Origin: Desulfobulbus sp. | Lineage (GTDB): Bacteria > Desulfobacterota > Desulfobulbia > Desulfobulbales > Desulfobulbaceae | DNA length: 24,449 nucleotides | Direction of reading: 5' to 3' | NCBI GenBank assembly: GCA_017998195.1 | Contig: JAGODN010000003.1 | Span: 1 to 24,449, forward strand | In this document: positions 23,714 to 24,449 of the stretch, piece by piece | Position numbering within the stretch: position 1 is the stretch's first letter | Layout: each line of letters opens with the position of its first letter | The notes under the pieces: model-generated | Seen by the model: the letters and a program-made list of their open reading frames with translations, nothing else | Databases searched by the model: none | What the model was told of the DNA's origin: nothing | Translations under genes and position numbers: made by a program

Positions 23714-24449
23714 TCAGGCGCGCAGCACGCGGAGGAGCCGTTGGCACTGCTCCGCCGCGCTGCCGGACAGATCCACCGGCCGCTGTTCCTGGCTGGCCAT
23801 GTTCCGCAGGGTGCCTTGCTGTCGGGCCAGTTCGTCCGTGCCGACGATGAGGGTAAAGCGGGCGTTCTGGCGGTTGGCCTGCTTGAGCTGGGCCTTCAGG
23901 CTGCGGCTGCTGTAGTCCATGGCCGCCCGGACGCCTTCACGGCGCAGCAGGTGGGCGAGCAGGCTGCAGGGCGCTATCGTTTCCGGGCCGAGCGCGGCCA
24001 GGAAGATGTCCGCCCCGACAGCCGGCAGGCCGGCGTCGCCCTGCTGCTCGAGCAGCAGGGCGATGCGCTCCATGCCCATGGCAAAGCCGATGCCGGGCAG
24101 GGCCGGGCCGCCGAGCTGCTCGATCAGGCCGTCGTAGCGGCCGCCCGCACCCACCGCCGCCTGGGCGCCCAGGTCAGTGGTGAGGAACTCGAAGGTGGTG
24201 CGGGTGTAGTAATCGAGGCCGCGGACCATGAAGCGGTTGCGGCTAAAGCCGATGCCGAGACGGGTGAGCGCCTCCTCCACCTCGTGGAAATGGCGGTCGC
24301 AGTCCGGGCAGAGGGCTTCGAGTAGGGATGGGGCGTCCTGGGCCAGTTCCCGGCAGGTGGGCTTCTTGCAATCGAGGACACGCAGCGGGTTGGTGTGCGT
24401 GCGGCGCCGGCAGTCCTCGCACAGGCCCGTGCTGATCCTCTCCAGGTAA
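23714..24449 (-). CDS. hisS: Histidyl-tRNA synthetase, C-terminal part (runs off the right edge)
   Basis: The last 244 residues of HisRS; the start lies beyond the right edge. The insertion with paired Cys is visible: CEDC, DCKKPTC and CPDC, with the family string NPLRVLDCK. The histidine-binding block VRGLDYYTRTTFE and the Gly-rich GAGGRYDGL are both intact, and motif 3 reads GIGFAMGMERIALLL. The C-terminal anticodon-binding domain (RSLKAQLKQANRQNARFTLI and onward) completes the protein. Pairing with aspS on the same strand is a common bacterial arrangement. Confidence 0.96.
   Translation of the reverse strand, partial: YLERISTGLCEDCRRRTHTNPLRVLDCKKPTCRELAQDAPSLLEALCPDCDRHFHEVEEALTRLGIGFSRNRFMVRGLDYYTRTTFEFLTTDLGAQAAVGAGGRYDGLIEQLGGPALPGIGFAMGMERIALLLEQQGDAGLPAVGADIFLAALGPETIAPCSLLAHLLRREGVRAAMDYSSRSLKAQLKQANRQNARFTLIVGTDELARQQGTLRNMASQEQRPVDLSGSAAEQCQRLLRVLRA

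Overview
The window is a GC-rich, gene-dense housekeeping segment of a bacterial chromosome. The gene set fits a Desulfobacterota (deltaproteobacterial) genome, perhaps near Desulfobulbus. It includes a bamD/trxA/trxB cluster, an ATP synthase cluster carrying only the I, a and c subunits, a large UbiD-family decarboxylase of the class that includes menaquinone decarboxylases, and short-leader promoters of extended -10 type. That placement is inference from gene content. I found no insertion sequence, prophage, CRISPR array, tRNA or rRNA.

Layout, left to right. (1) 1-1151, minus: the start of secD and, upstream of it, larB. (2) 1295-2891, plus: a two-gene phosphotransferase plus P-loop kinase pair, divergent from larB across a palindrome that overlaps both candidate -35 boxes. 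(3) 2916-5125, minus: trxA, trxB and bamD, with a terminator-like hairpin between trxA and trxB. (4) 5417-8521, plus: hemL, then atpZ/I-like, atpI, atpB and atpE, ending in a strong intrinsic terminator. (5) 8578-8811: a non-coding stretch with several perfect stems, then rimO to 10164. (6) 10187-16949, minus: a long same-strand run read in the order cbpA, cbpM, rmuC, glycine-zipper lipoprotein, yjbQ, a 71-aa protein with a His tail, a UbiD-family decarboxylase, an RsuA/RluB-type pseudouridine synthase, and an HU/IHF protein that appears to have its own promoter. (7) 17087-21262, plus: one uninterrupted frame joining shikimate kinase to glycogen synthase, an uncharacterised helical protein overlapping it, and GAPDH. 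(8) 21458-24449, minus: a 56-aa double zinc-ribbon protein with its own promoter and terminator, then aspS and the 3' part of hisS.

The genes cover protein export and outer-membrane assembly (SecD, BamD), thiol redox (TrxA/TrxB), tetrapyrrole synthesis (HemL), energy conversion (F0 subunits), ribosome and rRNA modification (RimO, pseudouridine synthase), chaperone control (CbpA/CbpM) and central carbon or storage metabolism (GlgA, GAPDH). Nothing here looks like a complete new defence or mobile system. The most unusual items are the shikimate kinase-glycogen synthase fusion with an internal ribosome binding site, its uncharacterised overlapping neighbour, two small conserved-looking metal-binding-type proteins, and the structured region before rimO.
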